NCBI GenBank assembly: GCA_038526915.1
Contig: JBCBGF010000001.1
Coordinates: 744,001-808,000 of the forward strand
Length of the DNA: 64,000 bases
Source: JBCBGF01 sp038526915
GTDB lineage: Bacteria > Pseudomonadota > Alphaproteobacteria > Rhodobacterales > Rhodobacteraceae
Direction of reading: 5' to 3'
Every line of letters starts with the position of its first letter. The first letter of the stretch is position 1. The notes beneath the pieces were generated by a model. It was not told the origin of the DNA. It did no database searches and saw only the letters and a list, made by a program, of their open reading frames with translations. Shown here in pieces: positions 33,725-43,055 of the stretch. The translations under genes and the position numbers were made by a program.

Positions 33725-34740
33725 TGTCTGACTTGCCGAGCCTGGAAGACATTCTGGCGGATACCTTGCAAAACCCCGATCAGTTCGGGGAATTTGCGTT
33801 GCAGGCTGGGGCGCTAACCGCCGCAGCGGCCCTTATACACCTTGTGATCAAGCTGTGGAGCGGACGGGGCGGGATTGGCCCCCATGTTCAAGACTGGGCG
33901 CACGTGCAGCGCGCATTTTCCGTGATATGCATTGCCGCCGTTCTGGTCTTCGCAGCTTTCGAGAATGGGTCCGAACCAAGCGGGCTGAACCTGCTGCGCA
34001 TCGCCGGTTGGTCTTTAACGGTCGCCGTTGCAGGTTTGCTTGTCTGGTTGACCTTCGCCAGCCACCTCGTGATCAAGCCCAAAGAATGGTCGGGTCCAAA
34101 GCAGATTGTGGTTGGGCCTTGGATAACGCGAGAGGCGGCGGCCTATCGAAAAGAGCATGACACACGCAACCGCGTAGACTTACTCGCAGGCCATGGAAAT
34201 CGGGAAGAAGATGTTGATCGGGTGTGGTCGCGGACGTCTCAGGGCGTTGGGAAGGTTCTCGTCTTCATAACCGCAGTGGCCATAAATATCGGCGGTCCGA
34301 CAACCCTCACTGCTTTGGCATTCAATATGATGGACCTCCGCGTGAAAGAAGAGCTCAGCGCGGATGGCGCGGTGAAACTTGTCCGCTTGCCATCCCATTT
34401 TGTTTTTGCGACGGGCGAATACGAACTTGCCGACATGAATGCCTCGGCCCTTGAGGCCGAAATCGAAAACATCGTTGCGTTCCAGCCGTCCCGCATTGAA
34501 GTGCACGGGCATGCCGATGGCGAAGGCGACGACCCCGACAATCTGCTGCTGTCCCAGAGGCGCGCAGCATCGGTGCTTTTATGGCTTCAGGATCAGCCGG
34601 CGCTTGCAAACATCATGATGTCGTCGGTCGGCCATGGTGAAAGTGCGCTGAGATTTGAGGAGGAAGGCCTGTCCGGATACGACCTTGCCAAGGCGCGCCG
34701 TGGCAATCGTCGGGTTGAATTGATCTTGTACCGCGAATAG
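33724..34740 (+). CDS. Multi-pass membrane protein with C-terminal OmpA/MotB-like domain
   Basis: Protein of 338 residues. Three membrane helices lie at about residues 24-44, 62-80 and 92-115, a fourth near 180-205 (VGKVLVFITAVAINIGG). The C-terminal 115 residues are an OmpA-like peptidoglycan-binding domain: SHFVFATGEYELADMN, EVHGHADGEGDDPDNLLLSQ, RAASVLLWL, VGHGESALRF, and ARRGNRRVELILY. An OmpA domain on a four-helix inner-membrane protein recalls MotB/ZorB-like cell-wall-anchored parts but is not either family as far as I can see. The start at 33724 is set by the TGATG overlap with the upstream unknown gene. Confidence 0.8.
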   Translation: MSDLPSLEDILADTLQNPDQFGEFALQAGALTAAAALIHLVIKLWSGRGGIGPHVQDWAHVQRAFSVICIAAVLVFAAFENGSEPSGLNLLRIAGWSLTVAVAGLLVWLTFASHLVIKPKEWSGPKQIVVGPWITREAAAYRKEHDTRNRVDLLAGHGNREEDVDRVWSRTSQGVGKVLVFITAVAINIGGPTTLTALAFNMMDLRVKEELSADGAVKLVRLPSHFVFATGEYELADMNASALEAEIENIVAFQPSRIEVHGHADGEGDDPDNLLLSQRRAASVLLWLQDQPALANIMMSSVGHGESALRFEEEGLSGYDLAKARRGNRRVELILYRE

Positions 34741-34850
34741 CCGCAAACTCCTCTGAGCATGGTCTAGAGGGCAAAGGCCAGTCTATTTCGTTGGGGATTC
34801 CCAGCCCCTGAATTCCTGCTAAACTGCCCGTAAAAGAACAGGCGAGCACA

Positions 34851-35981
34851 ATGGCCAATATCAGCGAGCTTCACTATTCGAATGCCTATTCGAATGCGTC
34901 AGGCGTGTCGGAGTTTCTGGAGGTCACGCTTCTGCCGGGTGAGGATCCGGCGGATTTCACAGTAGCTTTCTATCAGGCCGACGGGTCTTTCGGCATCGCG
35001 ATCCCACTGAATGATCCCGACGTGATCGTCACCACCGATCCAGGCACCGGGCGGGGGTACTATCAGATCAGCGAAGATGACTTCCCCATCCTTTTAACCG
35101 ATCCCGATGGCGGCGGGTCGACGAACTATGAAGCCTACGCCCTGGTCGATACCTCGACCGTGCCGGGCACAGTGGTGAACTTCTTCGACATCGGCGGGGG
35201 GACGCAGAACATCACCGCCAGCGGTGGTCCGGCAGATGGGGCGACGTCCACAAATATCCCCGTGCCGACCGGGCCCAACGCGGCGACCTATTCCATCCAG
35301 TTTCTGCCTGGCGATCCCGGTACGCCGATCTATGAGCCGCTGACCGAAGGCGGTCCAGTGGTGTGCTTCCGCGCAGGCACGTTGATCGACACGCCCGCTG
35401 GTGCGCGCGCGGTCGAAACGCTGGGCATTGGGGATGCCGTAACCCTGGAGTCAGGAGAGGCGGCGCAGATCCGCTGGTCCGCGCATCGCCACATCCCAGC
35501 GGGTGACATCCGCCGCCACCGCAACCTCCGGCCGGTTTGCATCGCAGCCGGCAGTCTCGGGCCGAACCAGCCCGCACAAGACCTCTGGGTGTCGCAACAG
35601 CACCGGTTTCTGGTGCGCGGGCCCATTGCGGAACGCGTGTTCGGCGAAGCGTCCGTCTTGGTCCGCGCTCGGGATATGACGGCCCTGCCGGGGGTGACGA
35701 TCTCGGACCGTGTGGAGCCGGTGGATTACCACCACTTCGCGATCCCCAGCCACGGCTGTGTCATCGCCAACGGTGCGGTGGCCGAAACGCTCTATCCCGG
35801 CCCCATGGCGCTGGCTGCCCTCACGGCTGAGGCACGCGCCGAACTGGTGGCGATGTTCGGCGATGACGAACTGGCCCGCCTACGCCAGCGCGCGCCGATC
35901 CCACCGGTCGCGGGCCGTCGCGCGCGGCGCATGATCGAACGCCACGCCGCCAACAACAAACCCCTGGTGATGCGCGGCTGA
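34851..35981 (+). CDS. Hint-domain (hedgehog/intein-type) protein
   Basis: Protein of 376 residues. The N-terminal ~125 residues start with ISELHYSNAYSNASGVSEFLE, reminiscent of lamin-tail-like extracellular modules. From Cys172 (VVCFRAGTLIDTPAGARAVE) a Hint domain of the Hint_2 type runs to about residue 320, with LWVSQQHRFLVRG and DYHHFAIPSHGCVIANGAVAET. Such proteins are common in Rhodobacterales and often secreted; autocleavage before Cys172 is possible. No signal peptide is seen. It lies between the OmpA-domain gene and pheS. Confidence 0.85.
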   Translation: MANISELHYSNAYSNASGVSEFLEVTLLPGEDPADFTVAFYQADGSFGIAIPLNDPDVIVTTDPGTGRGYYQISEDDFPILLTDPDGGGSTNYEAYALVDTSTVPGTVVNFFDIGGGTQNITASGGPADGATSTNIPVPTGPNAATYSIQFLPGDPGTPIYEPLTEGGPVVCFRAGTLIDTPAGARAVETLGIGDAVTLESGEAAQIRWSAHRHIPAGDIRRHRNLRPVCIAAGSLGPNQPAQDLWVSQQHRFLVRGPIAERVFGEASVLVRARDMTALPGVTISDRVEPVDYHHFAIPSHGCVIANGAVAETLYPGPMALAALTAEARAELVAMFGDDELARLRQRAPIPPVAGRRARRMIERHAANNKPLVMRG

Positions 35982-36050
35982 GCCCCGCCCGGTTGCATTC
36001 GCGCGCCCCCATGGCTAGGGGAAGCGGGACGCAGATAAAGGGCGCCCGCG

Positions 36051-37124
36051 ATGGACGATCTCCGCGACAAATACCTTGGCCTGATTGCCGGAGCCGATGA
36101 TGAATCGGCGCTCGAAGACCTGCGCGTGGCCGCAGTGGGCAAGAAGGGCGAGATCAGTCTGAAGATGCGCGAGTTGGGCAAGATGTCGCCCGAGGAACGG
36201 CAGGTGGCCGGGCCTGCGCTGAATGCGCTGAAAGATGAGATCAACGCCGCGCTGACCGCCAAGAAATCGGCGCTGGCCGATGCCGCCTTGGACGAACGCT
36301 TGAAAGGCGAATGGCTCGACGTGACGCTGCCCGCGCGGGGCCGCCGGATGGGCACAATCCACCCCGTCAGCCAGGTCACTGAGGAGGTCACCGCGATCTT
36401 CGCCGACATGGGATTCGCTGTAGCCGAGGGTCCCCAGGTCGAAAGCGATTGGCACAATTTCGACGCGCTGAATATCCCCGATCACCACCCCGCGCGGGGC
36501 GAGATGGACACGTTCTATATGCACCGCGCCGAGGGCGACAATCGCCCGCCCCACGTGCTACGCACCCATACCTCGCCCGTTCAGATCCGCTCGATGGAGC
36601 TGCAGGGTGCGCCGTTGCGCGTGATCTGCCCCGGCCGCGTCTACCGCGCGGATTACGACCAGACGCATACGCCCATGTTCCACCAGGTCGAGGGGCTGGC
36701 GATCGACACCGACATCTCGATGGCCAACCTCAAATGGGTGCTGGAAGAGTTCGTGAAGGCGTACTTCGAGGTCGACAACGTCGACCTCCGTTTCCGCGCC
36801 TCACACTTCCCCTTTACCGAACCGTCGGCGGAGGTCGATATCCGCTGTTCCTGGGAGGGCGGGCAGTTGAAGGTGGGTGAAGGCGATGACTGGCTGGAGA
36901 TCCTTGGGTCCGGGATGGTCCACCCCAAGGTGCTGGAGGCCGGAAACATCGACCCGACCGTCTATCAGGGCTTTGCTTTTGGCATGGGCATCGACCGGAT
37001 TGCGATGCTGAAATACGGGATCCCGGATCTGCGGGCGTTCTTTGACAGCGATCTGCGGTGGCTCAGGCACTACGGGTTTAGTGCGTTGGATCAGCCGACG
37101 TTGCAGGGGGGGCTGAGTCGGTGA
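36051..37124 (+). CDS. pheS: Phenylalanyl-tRNA synthetase alpha subunit
   Basis: Alpha subunit, 357 residues, of the alpha2-beta2 enzyme that charges tRNA-Phe. It has the N-terminal coiled coil (about residues 1-85), class II motif 2 in VYRADYDQTHTPMFHQVEG, and motif 3 in GFAFGMGIDRIAMLKYGI near the C-terminus. Its last 4 bases overlap a gene of unknown function that is wedged between it and pheT. rplT lies 3.4 kb upstream instead of next door. Confidence 0.98.
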   Translation: MDDLRDKYLGLIAGADDESALEDLRVAAVGKKGEISLKMRELGKMSPEERQVAGPALNALKDEINAALTAKKSALADAALDERLKGEWLDVTLPARGRRMGTIHPVSQVTEEVTAIFADMGFAVAEGPQVESDWHNFDALNIPDHHPARGEMDTFYMHRAEGDNRPPHVLRTHTSPVQIRSMELQGAPLRVICPGRVYRADYDQTHTPMFHQVEGLAIDTDISMANLKWVLEEFVKAYFEVDNVDLRFRASHFPFTEPSAEVDIRCSWEGGQLKVGEGDDWLEILGSGMVHPKVLEAGNIDPTVYQGFAFGMGIDRIAMLKYGIPDLRAFFDSDLRWLRHYGFSALDQPTLQGGLSR

Positions 37125-37795
37125 CTCAAACCACAACTGCTTGTCAAAATGTCTGTGAAGATGCTGGTTGGGCGTTGTCAGCGCTTGAAGCAGTTGCGCC
37201 AGCAATAGTCGGGGGGCTCATTGCTCTATACATCGCTACGCATGTGTATCAGAGGCAACGACAGATAGACTCTGAAAAGGACATAATGGCGGAGAGGCGG
37301 GAAGTCCTACGCCAATTCTTTTCAAGCGTAGCGGTACTGCACAGCGAATTAAGGGCGGCAGCATACAGAGGAGATGATTGGCTGGGTCACCTGGCTCAAG
37401 CCGAAGTTGCGCTGCACAAATCATACCAGCACATGGAGATGTTGGCGTTCACCGAGCCTGCTGAGACAATTGAGGCATGTCGAACTTACATGCTCTCGCT
37501 ATTAGCGTTCCGGGCACATGTAAGGAACTACCGCGCAGGTATAGGACTCAAGCCCGGATACAAAGATATGGGGTCGGTCGCAGACGTATTAGGCAAGGTT
37601 CTTGATTGTCGAGAGCGCGCCCTAATCCAGGCGCGAGAAACAGTTCTTGAAGACGATATACCAGAGCGGGAGCGTGCCCTAAGTCCATTATTCTTCCGCA
37701 TGAATCTTCACGAAGAATTCCAGGATCAGCCCAAAATGAACCCTGATGAGTTCAATGCAGCTTTGGCACAGGAAATGAAAGCCGCAAGAAAATGA
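37121..37795 (+). CDS. Membrane-anchored protein of unknown function between pheS and pheT
   Basis: I do not recognise this 224-residue protein. One membrane helix near the N-terminus (about residues 24-42, AVAPAIVGGLIALYIATHVY) is followed by a long charged helical cytoplasmic part (RQRQIDSEKDIMAERREVLR and onwards). It starts with GTG overlapping the pheS stop (GTGA), and its stop overlaps the pheT start (ATGA), so ribosomes can pass through all three genes. It is visibly richer in A/T and in codons such as ATA, TTA and AGG than pheS or pheT, which points to acquired DNA. Confidence 0.75.
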   Translation: MTQTTTACQNVCEDAGWALSALEAVAPAIVGGLIALYIATHVYQRQRQIDSEKDIMAERREVLRQFFSSVAVLHSELRAAAYRGDDWLGHLAQAEVALHKSYQHMEMLAFTEPAETIEACRTYMLSLLAFRAHVRNYRAGIGLKPGYKDMGSVADVLGKVLDCRERALIQARETVLEDDIPERERALSPLFFRMNLHEEFQDQPKMNPDEFNAALAQEMKAARK

Positions 37796-40191
37796 AATTC
37801 ACCCTCTCCTGGCTCAAAACCCATCTCGACACCACCGCCAGCGTGGATGAGATCGCCGAGACGCTGACCGACCTCGGGCTTGAGGTCGAAGGCATCGAAA
37901 ACCCGCTGGAGCGGCTGAAGGACTTTACCATTGCTAAGGTGCTCACCGCCGAAAAGCACCCTGATGCCGACCGCCTCAAGGTCTGTCAGGTCGCCACCGA
38001 TCAGGGCGAGAAGCAGATCATCTGCGGCGCCCCCAATGCGCGGGCGGGGATTACGGTCGTCGTGGCGCATCCCGGCGTCTATGTGCCCGGCATCGACACC
38101 ACCATCGGCGTCGGCAAGATCCGCGGGATCGAGAGCCATGGGATGATGGCCTCGGAGCGCGAGATGGAATTGAGCGATGCCCATGACGGCATCATCGAAC
38201 TGCCCTCGGGCGAGGTGGGCGACCGCTTCGTCGACTGGCTGGCCGAGAACGACCCCGCCAAGGCCGACCCGGTGATCGAAATCGCGATCACCCCGAACCG
38301 GCAGGACGCGCTGGGCGTCCACGGCATCGCGCGGGATCTGGCGGCAAGGGGCATCGGCACGCTGAAACCCCTCGATATCGCACCTGTGCCGGGCACGTTC
38401 GAAAGCCCGATCAAGGTAACGATCGATGATGAGGTGAAGACGCTCGGCTGCCCCCACTTCACCGGGCGCGTCATTCGCGGCGTGAAGAACGGCCCGTCGC
38501 CCCAATGGCTGCAGGATCGGCTGAAGGCCATCGGCCTGCGTCCGATCTCGGCGCTGGTCGATATCACCAACTTCTTCACCTTTGACCAGAACCGCCCGCT
38601 GCACGTGTTCGACGCCGATATCGGCAAGGGCGATCTGCGTATCCATCCGGCGCAGGGTGGCGAGACGATCATGGCGCTCGATGACAAGGAATACACCTTC
38701 CAGCCGGGCATGATGGTGATCTCGGACTACAACGGGCCGGAAAGCATCGCGGGTGTGATGGGCGGCGCGCATTCGGGCTGTACCGAGGAGACAGTGAATG
38801 TCTTCCTCGAAAGCGCCTATTGGGATCCGGTGACGATCGCCCGGACGGGCCGCGCGCTGAAGATCAACTCGGACGCCAAGTACCGGTTTGAGCGCGGCGT
38901 CGACCCTGCGCATACGTTGCCGGGGCTGGAAGCCGCGACGGCGATGATCCTGGAGCTGTGCGGCGGCGAGGCGTCGGAGGTCGTGTCCGACGGCGCGCCG
39001 ATCGACACGACGCGGTCCTATCGGCTGGACACGGCGCATGTGCAGTCGCTTGTGGGGATGGAAATCCCGGCGGCGGAGCAATGGCGCACGCTGGAAGCGC
39101 TGGGCTTTGCTGTCGACGGCGATTTTGTCACCCCACCCACCTGGCGGCATGACGTGCTGGGCGAGGCTGACCTTGTGGAGGAGGTCGCCCGCATCGCCTC
39201 TCTGACCAAGCTCAAGGCGCAACCGATGCCGCGCAAGACGGTGGGCGTGCCGAAGCCGATCCTGACCCCGCTACAACGCCGCGAGTCCATCGCCCGGCGC
39301 ACGGCGGCGGCGCTGGGCTACAACGAATGCGTGACCTACAGCTTCATTGATGAGCCAACGGCGAAACTGTTCTCCGGCGGCGAAGACGCCACGCGCCTGG
39401 ACAACCCCATCTCGTCCGAGATGAGCCATATGCGTCCGGCGATCCTGCCCGGTCTCCTGCAAGCCGCCGCCCGCAATCAGGCCCGCGGCTTCATGGACCT
39501 CGCGCTCTTCGAGGTCGGCCCCGCCTTCCACGGCGGCGAACCCGATGAACAGCACCTCCAGGTCTGCGGCATCCTCATCGGCCGCTCTGGCCCCAAGGAC
39601 GTGCATGGAGAGGCGCGGCCGGTCGATGTCTATGACGCCAAGGCCGATGCCCAAGCGATCCTGTCGGCCATCGGTGCCCCCGCCAAGGCGCAGATCCTGC
39701 GCGGCGCCCGGGAGTGGTGGCACCCCGGTCGGCACGGGATGATCTGCCTTGGCCCGAAGAAGGTGCTGGGCGTCTTCGGCGAAATCCACCCGCGCATCCT
39801 GGCTGCGATGGACGTCAAAGGCCCCGCCGTGGGCTTCACCCTCTGGCCCGCCGAAATTCCCGCCGCCCGCGCCACCGGGGCCACCCGCCCCGCACTGACG
39901 CTCAACGATCTGCAGGCGGTCGAACGCGACTATGCCTTCGTCGTCGATACGAATGTCGAGGCGCTCAACGTGGTCAACGCCGCCGCCGGGGCCGACAAGG
40001 CGCTGATCGAGGATGTTCGCGTGTTCGACGAGTTCATTGGCGGATTGCTGGGCGAGGGCAAGAAATCGCTGGCGATCACTGTGCGGATGCAACCGACGGA
40101 GAAAACGCTGACCGAAAAGGATATCGAAGCGGTGTCGGCGAAGATTGTCGAAAAGGTCGGCAAGGCGACAGGCGGGACGCTGCGAGGTTAG
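37792..40191 (+). CDS. pheT: Phenylalanyl-tRNA synthetase beta subunit
   Basis: Beta subunit, 799 residues, normal length. Domains in order: tRNA-binding OB domain (residues 40-150, with HPDADRLKVCQVATDQGEKQ), B3/B4 editing-type domain, B5 domain, catalytic-like core (PMPRKTVGVPKPILTPLQRR region onwards) and C-terminal ferredoxin-fold anticodon-binding domain (LPQAVERDYAFVVD-type, here LNDLQAVERDYAFVVDTNVE). Translation is coupled to the inserted gene upstream. Confidence 0.98.
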   Translation: MKFTLSWLKTHLDTTASVDEIAETLTDLGLEVEGIENPLERLKDFTIAKVLTAEKHPDADRLKVCQVATDQGEKQIICGAPNARAGITVVVAHPGVYVPGIDTTIGVGKIRGIESHGMMASEREMELSDAHDGIIELPSGEVGDRFVDWLAENDPAKADPVIEIAITPNRQDALGVHGIARDLAARGIGTLKPLDIAPVPGTFESPIKVTIDDEVKTLGCPHFTGRVIRGVKNGPSPQWLQDRLKAIGLRPISALVDITNFFTFDQNRPLHVFDADIGKGDLRIHPAQGGETIMALDDKEYTFQPGMMVISDYNGPESIAGVMGGAHSGCTEETVNVFLESAYWDPVTIARTGRALKINSDAKYRFERGVDPAHTLPGLEAATAMILELCGGEASEVVSDGAPIDTTRSYRLDTAHVQSLVGMEIPAAEQWRTLEALGFAVDGDFVTPPTWRHDVLGEADLVEEVARIASLTKLKAQPMPRKTVGVPKPILTPLQRRESIARRTAAALGYNECVTYSFIDEPTAKLFSGGEDATRLDNPISSEMSHMRPAILPGLLQAAARNQARGFMDLALFEVGPAFHGGEPDEQHLQVCGILIGRSGPKDVHGEARPVDVYDAKADAQAILSAIGAPAKAQILRGAREWWHPGRHGMICLGPKKVLGVFGEIHPRILAAMDVKGPAVGFTLWPAEIPAARATGATRPALTLNDLQAVERDYAFVVDTNVEALNVVNAAAGADKALIEDVRVFDEFIGGLLGEGKKSLAITVRMQPTEKTLTEKDIEAVSAKIVEKVGKATGGTLRG

Positions 40192-40210
40192 GCGCTCCCA
40201 TTCCAAAACG

Positions 40211-40237
40211 GCTGCCCGGCGGGCACCGCCGGGCAGC
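40211..40237 (+). terminator. GC-rich hairpin after pheT
   Basis: GCTGCCCGGCG (40211-40221) pairs perfectly with CGCCGGGCAGC (40227-40237) across a 5-base loop, 20 bases after the pheT stop. No T-run follows; a C-tract of about ten bases lies downstream. It is a plausible end of the pheST message or an mRNA-end stabiliser. Confidence 0.6.
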
Positions 40238-40339
40238 CCCCGAACCCCCCCCCGGGCGGGGGCTTTACCACCACCCGCGGTCGCGGGCTGCCCTCACCAA
40301 GTCGCGTTTCTTGAGGCACGCTAACAAAGGACCACCCCC

Positions 40340-40789
40340 ATGACCCTCCAAGTCTATCTCTCCGGCGAAATCCACACCGATTGGCGTGAACAGATCACGG
40401 GAGGCGCGGCAGGCCTCGATGTAGCGTTCAACAGCCCCGTCACCGATCACGACGCGTCCGACGATTGCGGGGTCGTGATCCTGGGTGCCGAGGACAACAA
40501 GTACTGGCATGACCACAAGGGCGCGATGGTCAACGCAATCCGGACCCGAAAGGGGATCGCCGACGCCGATATCGTCGTCGTCCGCTTTGGCGAGAAGTAC
40601 AAGCAATGGAATGCGGCGTTCGACGCGGGCTATGCCGCGGCCCTTGGCAAATCCATCATCGTCCTGAACCCGCCCGAGCATCAGCATGCGCTCAAAGAAG
40701 TCCACGCCGCCGCGCTCGCCGTGGCTGAGGACCCGCGCCAGGTGGTGGAGATCCTGCGCTATGTCCTGACCGCGAAACTGCCTGGCTGA
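40340..40789 (+). CDS. YtoQ family protein
   Basis: Soluble protein of 149 residues fitting the YtoQ family over its whole length (VYLSGEIHTDWREQI at the N-terminus, NAIRTRKGIADADIVVVRFG, YKQWNAAFDAGYAAALGKSI). The fold is expected to resemble nucleoside 2-deoxyribosyltransferases; the biological role is unknown. It is followed by the FadH-like gene 49 bases later on the same strand. Confidence 0.88.
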   Translation: MTLQVYLSGEIHTDWREQITGGAAGLDVAFNSPVTDHDASDDCGVVILGAEDNKYWHDHKGAMVNAIRTRKGIADADIVVVRFGEKYKQWNAAFDAGYAAALGKSIIVLNPPEHQHALKEVHAAALAVAEDPRQVVEILRYVLTAKLPG

Positions 40790-40838
40790 CGCCGGGTCCG
40801 GGGGTGACAAAACGCGTCCGGGCGGGCAGTCAGGATGC

Positions 40839-42863
40839 ATGACCCATTACACGCACCTTCTGGCCCCGCTCGATCTGGGCCATACCACGCTGAAAAACCG
40901 CGTTCTCATGGGCTCGATGCATACCGGGCTGGAGGAGACGAAGGATTGGAACCGCGTGGCGGAGTTCTATGCCGAGCGCGCGCGGGGTGGGGTGGGCCTG
41001 ATGGTGACGGGGGGCATGGCGCCCAACCCCGAAGGCGGGGTGTTTCCGGGGGCGGCGGGGCTCTACACCGCTGACGACATCGCCAATCACCGGGTCGTCA
41101 CGGACCGCGTGCATGACGCGGACGGCAAGATCGCGATGCAGATCCTGCATGCGGGGCGGTATGCTTACAGCCCCGATTGCGTGGCGCCCTCGGCCGTGAA
41201 ATCCCCGATCTCGCCCTTCCCGCCAAAGGAACTCGACGAAGAGGGCATCGAGAAACAGATCGCCGACATCGCCATTGCCGCGGCCCGGGCGCGCGAGGCG
41301 GGCTATGACGGGGTCGAGGTGATGGGGTCCGAGGGGTATTTCCTCAACCAATTCCTCGTCACCCACACCAACCGCCGCGAAGATCGCTGGGGTGGCAGCT
41401 ATGAGAACCGCATGCGCTTGCCGGTCGAGGTCGTCCGCCGGGTGCGCGCCGCGGTCGGCGACGATTTCATCGTGATCTACCGGCTCAGCATGATCGACCT
41501 TGTGCCCAACGGCTCGACCTGGGACGAGGTGGTGCAACTGGCCAACGCTATCGAAGGGGCCGGGGCCTCGATCCTCAACACCGGCATCGGCTGGCACGAG
41601 GCACGGATCCCGACCATCGCGACATCCGTCCCGCGCCGCGCCTTCACATGGGTCACCAAGAAGCTGATGGGCAGCGTCTCGATCCCCGTGATCACATCGA
41701 ACCGCATCAACACGCCCGAGGTGGCCGAGGCTGTACTGGCCGATGGCTGCGCCGACATGGTGTCGATGGCGCGGCCCTTCCTTGCGGATGCAGACTTCGT
41801 CGCCAAAGCCGCCGAGGGCCGCGCGGGCGATATCGTCCCCTGCATCGCCTGCAACCAGGCCTGCCTAGATCATACCTTCTCTGGCAAGGTCAGTTCGTGC
41901 CTCGTGAACCCGCGCGCCTGTCATGAAACTAAACTTGTGATCACACCCGCCGGGGCCCCGAAATCCATCGCGGTTGTGGGCTCGGGTCCTGCGGGCCTGT
42001 CGGCGGCCCTGACGGCGGCCGAGCGCGGGCACAGCGTCACACTCTTTGACAAAGCGGATCAGATCGGCGGCCAGCTCAACATGGCCCGCCGCATTCCGGG
42101 CAAGGAAGAGTTTCACGGGCTGGTCGATTACTACGCCCGCGCTGTGGCTCAGGCCCCCATCGACCTGAGGTTGGGCACCGAAGCCACCGCCAACGACCTC
42201 ACCGGGTTCGACGCCGTTGTCGTGGCCACCGGCGTTCTGCCCCGCGATCCGCATATTCCGGGCCAGGACGGCCCCAATGTGCTGAGCTACATCGATGTGT
42301 TGGCCAAAAAGGCCCCCGTGGGAGACCGCGTGGCGATCATTGGCGCAGGCGGGATCGGCTTCGATGTGGCCGAGTTCCTCGCAACCGACGACAGCCCCAC
42401 CGAAAACCTGGAAGAGTGGCTGATTGAATGGGGCGTGGCCGATCCAGAGGCCCATCGCGGTGGGATCCGCCCCGAAGGCCCGAAACCGGCCAAACCCGCG
42501 CGCCAGATCACGCTTTTGCAGCGCAAGGCCGAAAAACTGGGCCGCCGCTTGGGCAAAACCACCGGCTGGATCCACCGCGCAGCGCTGCAGATGAAGGGCG
42601 TGCGGATGGTGGGCGGGGTGAATTACGAGCGCATTGACGAAAAGGGCCTGCACATCACCTATGGTAACGCGCGCGAACGCCCGGAAATCATCGAAGTCGA
42701 CACCGTGGTTCTTTGCGCAGGGCAGGAGCCGGCCCGTGCCTTGGCTGATGATTTAACCGCCCGCGGCCAGACTGTTCACGTGATCGGTGGCGCAGATGTG
42801 GCCGCCGAATTGGATGCCAAGCGCGCGATTGACCAGGGAACCCGTCTTGCTTCAACCCTCTGA
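40839..42863 (+). CDS. fadH: NADPH-dependent 2,4-dienoyl-CoA reductase-type flavoprotein
   Basis: Enzyme of 674 residues in the FadH/trimethylamine dehydrogenase family. The N-terminal TIM barrel binds FMN (residues 1-350, with MQILHAGRYAYSP and HTNRREDRWGGSYENRMR). A 4Fe-4S cluster is formed by CIACNQACLDHTFSGK with a further Cys in VSSCLVNP. FAD and NAD(P) domains follow (VVGSGPAGLSAALTAAERGH and VAIIGAGGIGFDVAEFLATD). FadH reduces 2,4-dienoyl-CoA in beta-oxidation of unsaturated fatty acids. Related flavoproteins share this layout, so the substrate is probable, not certain. Confidence 0.88.
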   Translation: MTHYTHLLAPLDLGHTTLKNRVLMGSMHTGLEETKDWNRVAEFYAERARGGVGLMVTGGMAPNPEGGVFPGAAGLYTADDIANHRVVTDRVHDADGKIAMQILHAGRYAYSPDCVAPSAVKSPISPFPPKELDEEGIEKQIADIAIAAARAREAGYDGVEVMGSEGYFLNQFLVTHTNRREDRWGGSYENRMRLPVEVVRRVRAAVGDDFIVIYRLSMIDLVPNGSTWDEVVQLANAIEGAGASILNTGIGWHEARIPTIATSVPRRAFTWVTKKLMGSVSIPVITSNRINTPEVAEAVLADGCADMVSMARPFLADADFVAKAAEGRAGDIVPCIACNQACLDHTFSGKVSSCLVNPRACHETKLVITPAGAPKSIAVVGSGPAGLSAALTAAERGHSVTLFDKADQIGGQLNMARRIPGKEEFHGLVDYYARAVAQAPIDLRLGTEATANDLTGFDAVVVATGVLPRDPHIPGQDGPNVLSYIDVLAKKAPVGDRVAIIGAGGIGFDVAEFLATDDSPTENLEEWLIEWGVADPEAHRGGIRPEGPKPAKPARQITLLQRKAEKLGRRLGKTTGWIHRAALQMKGVRMVGGVNYERIDEKGLHITYGNARERPEIIEVDTVVLCAGQEPARALADDLTARGQTVHVIGGADVAAELDAKRAIDQGTRLASTL

Positions 42864-43055
42864 AACACATCTGAAATAAATCTCGCGAAAATCGTTAACC
42901 ATCACATTTCACGCCTATTTTTCGCCTGTTTTGCGTTTCGCGGGTTCATACGATCCTGAAGATACCCCGGTATTGTCGGCCCCTGTCCCCATTGTCGCCC
43001 GATTTCGTTTCCATACGGAGGGCCGCTGGAGGGTAATGGTGAAGAAGGTTGTTAA

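Noticed and set aside
37726..39222. 498-codon minus-strand open frame opposite pheT
   Set aside because: pheT has full-length domain support; the antisense frame has the skewed composition typical of GC-rich shadows.
40244..40258. Run of about ten C after pheT, possible sequencing artefact or phase-variable tract
   Set aside because: It is outside any gene and not near a promoter of the next gene, so no frame or expression consequence is evident.
42890..42905. GTTAACC motif resembling a CtrA half-site upstream of the LysR gene
   Set aside because: Only one half-site is present; no second TTAA at the right spacing, so chance is likely.
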